Shown here one piece after another: positions 61,999 through 64,000 of a stretch of 64,000 nucleotides of DNA (positions within the stretch are counted from its first letter, which is position 1; every line of letters starts with the position of its first letter). This stretch comes from Embiotoca jacksoni (taxonomy: Eukaryota > Chordata > Actinopteri > Embiotocidae), in contig JAKOON010000016.1 of assembly GCA_022577435.1 (NCBI GenBank), forward strand, positions 12,574,776 through 12,638,775, given 5' to 3'. The position numbers and the translations under genes are program-made. Below the pieces are notes generated by a model. It saw nothing but the letters and a program-made list of their open reading frames with translations, was not told the DNA's origin and did not search any database.

Positions 61999-62080
<82 letters not shown>

Positions 62081-62110
62081 CGTGCGTGCGTGTGTGTGTG
62101 TGTGTGTGTC
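61999..62110 (+). repeat. (TG)n microsatellite with (CGTG) interruption
   Basis: About 50 TG units with a TATGCGTGCGTGCG break near the right end. Confidence 0.94.
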
Positions 62111-64000
62111 CGAGGCCCTTGCTGCCTGCGTTATCTCACAAGAAGACTCATTAACATAGAAATGACTTCAGGAAGAGAAGTACAGCTTCTCACCTCTGGT
62201 AAGAGACAGGAGAGGAGGGAGGGAATGTGGAAAAAGGAGGGAGGAGGAACGACAGCACAGGGGGAGAGTAGGGAGGAAGAGGAAGTGGATGAGACTGGTA
62301 GGAGGGAGAGAAGAAGAGTGGAGAGATAAGGAAGAAAAACAAGATGGGAAATCCACCGATGGAGGCTGCAAGTGTGAAAAGGGCAGATGGAAGAAGACAG
62401 AGAGGAACGATGGGAAGACGGGGATGGAACAAGAGAGAAATTGACGTGATTGGATGGAGAAAAATCAAAATAGTGACAAATTAGGAGCAGTTAGGTCTTG
62501 TTAAGGGAAGACAGTTGTGTTGGTTATATGTTAATAGAGTAAACATGCCTGTAGTCTGCTCCCGATCAATGTCGACTTTTTCAATATCCAGCCATTTTTC
62601 CCGAACGTCAACCAAGTGTGATCGCCTAAACATAATCATAACAGAATCATGCTGTCGTGCTTATGAGCTGATGTGGCGGGTGCAACTAGGATGAATAAAT
62701 GCATAATACATATTTGTGTTTTATGGTGTTAAAAATAAACAAAACATTTTGTTTCCTAAAATGAAAATGATTAAAAATCATGATCTTACTAAACATTTTA
62801 GTGTGTTTTGCGTTCGTCATCCTGATTTTGATTAAAAAAAAAACAAAAAAAACCACACAGGTCATTTGTGTCCTTCTGGTCTAAATGATCCAAACAGAGC
62901 TGACCTTTTGGGGTGCATGGTGGCCAAAGTGCGCCACCACAACTCCCATAAACCAAAAAAGACTTTTTCTGATACAAAGTCATTGGAAAAGTGGTTGAGT
63001 TGCCTTACAAATCCCACAAAGCTATTAATTTATCAGAATATGATCTAGTCAGTCAAATAATACTCAGGAAGTTCAGAAGAGTCATATGACTATTTTGTTT
63101 CATCCTGAGGAGCCAACTGGAAGTCGACCAGCAGCAGTGTCTGCCTCTACTTAACGAAGGCCTGAGTAGACATGTAGTGGTTCTCTTTTTACTTCTGTTA
63201 AGTCCACTTGTACAGGAAGATGTTTTCTCAAACCCTGAGCAGTTTCCCTCTGTAAACTGTTGCATATTCAATTGTTTTTATATTGTTTTAAAGATGAATT
63301 GCTGCAGCAGTAAGCTCCTCACAGCCTCTCCAAGTTCATTTAAGTTTTCCAGCGCTTACACAGTTGAGGACCTTTTAGCGTGTCGTGTCCACGTGGTCGT
63401 GCACAACGGATTGGAGGTACGTGGATGTCCATGTATACTCCGCGATGATGAAAGTGATGTCACCCTAGTGAACCTCAGTGGTGTGAACACTGTAATACTG
63501 ATGTAAGGGGGATGCTAATGTGCATGCTCTGTGGGCTCAAAATTGCATATCGAGAAAACATGACATTTTTTGGGGGGATGTGTGCCGCTGAATAGCTTCA
63601 AATGAACGAGGTGCCACTTTATAATCAGGTATTCAGTTCTTCTTTTGAACATGCAGGGATGTAAAGATATACTGAGAAAAGAGGCCGGGTATGTAAAATA
63701 AGGTGCAATGGAGAACAATTTATAATGTGTTTTAATTTGGTATAATTACATTAAAGCTAATGATCATCTGCACCTCACTGTGCTCTCAAGACAGCAAATT
63801 TTAGCATTGCATTTACATTTTTTTTATTTTTTATTTACGGTTGCAAATTGGTTGTGTATGAACATAATTTCTCAGAGAAAAGATTGATGAGCAAAAGTCA
63901 AATGTCGAAGTGAGCATTTAGCTAAACAGCAATAAGCTGCTAGCATGGTTGTAGTCTTGTTGCATAATTTTGTATCTCTTCTTGCAGGTGGTGGAAATTT
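62111..64000. other. upstream intergenic sequence, no gene found
   Basis: Includes a purine-rich GGA/GAG stretch at 62200-62470. A 109-codon plus-strand frame at 63177-63506 has no recognisable domain. Human synteny would place prkcb further to the right on the minus strand; I see none of its conserved kinase C-terminus here. Confidence 0.6.

Noticed and set aside
63177..63506. 109-codon plus-strand frame near right edge
   Set aside because: Considered as a terminal exon or prkcb remnant; sequence matches neither and the orientation is wrong for prkcb.

Overview
The window is vertebrate genomic DNA, almost certainly from a percomorph (acanthomorph) teleost fish. The evidence is split genes with GT-AG introns, very dense (CA)n/(TG)n microsatellites, and several dispersed repeats that I recognise from spiny-rayed fish genomes. 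It is not a prokaryotic or compact accessory region, and most long open frames are low-complexity repeat translations.

Two genes are well supported, both on the minus strand. (1) rbbp6, the DWNN / zinc-knuckle / RING ubiquitin ligase: eleven coding exons between 12615 (start codon) and 415, with the gene running off the left edge. Every reading-frame phase joins correctly. It encodes the first ~418 residues: the DWNN ubiquitin-like domain, a CCHC knuckle, a RING finger and the start of the proline/serine-rich region. (2) cacng3, a TARP (AMPA-receptor auxiliary subunit, historically calcium channel gamma-3): four coding exons from 58340 to 31625. The order cacng3 then rbbp6 on one strand matches human 16p12, which supports the cacng3 call. 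The last cacng3 exon carries a one-base insertion (G run 31882-31884) that shifts the frame before an otherwise intact, conserved C-terminal tail. An assembly or sequencing error is the likeliest explanation.

Layout: 1-12615 rbbp6 exons and introns; 12616-13060 GC-rich rbbp6 5' region; 13060-31624 intergenic DNA with repeats and no convincing gene; 31625-58340 cacng3, of which 38114-58123 is one large first intron packed with microsatellites and a ~1.25 kb, 26-bp minisatellite; 58341-64000 upstream of cacng3, with a GC-rich region and a TATA-containing promoter-like cluster pointing right at about 59.76-59.91 kb.

The main structural observations are: a complete non-autonomous hAT element with 8-bp target duplication (33685-34651); a Tc1/mariner-type MITE (48615-48923); an 830-bp inverted-repeat element nested inside an older dispersed repeat (22980-23809); a 74-bp higher-order repeat inside the 26-bp minisatellite; and long UG tracts (in the sense of the transcripts) lying within about 100 nt of splice sites of three of the four cacng3 exons and exon 1 of rbbp6. 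I found no undescribed multi-gene system. Transposon and repeat family names come from memory of motifs, not from a database search.
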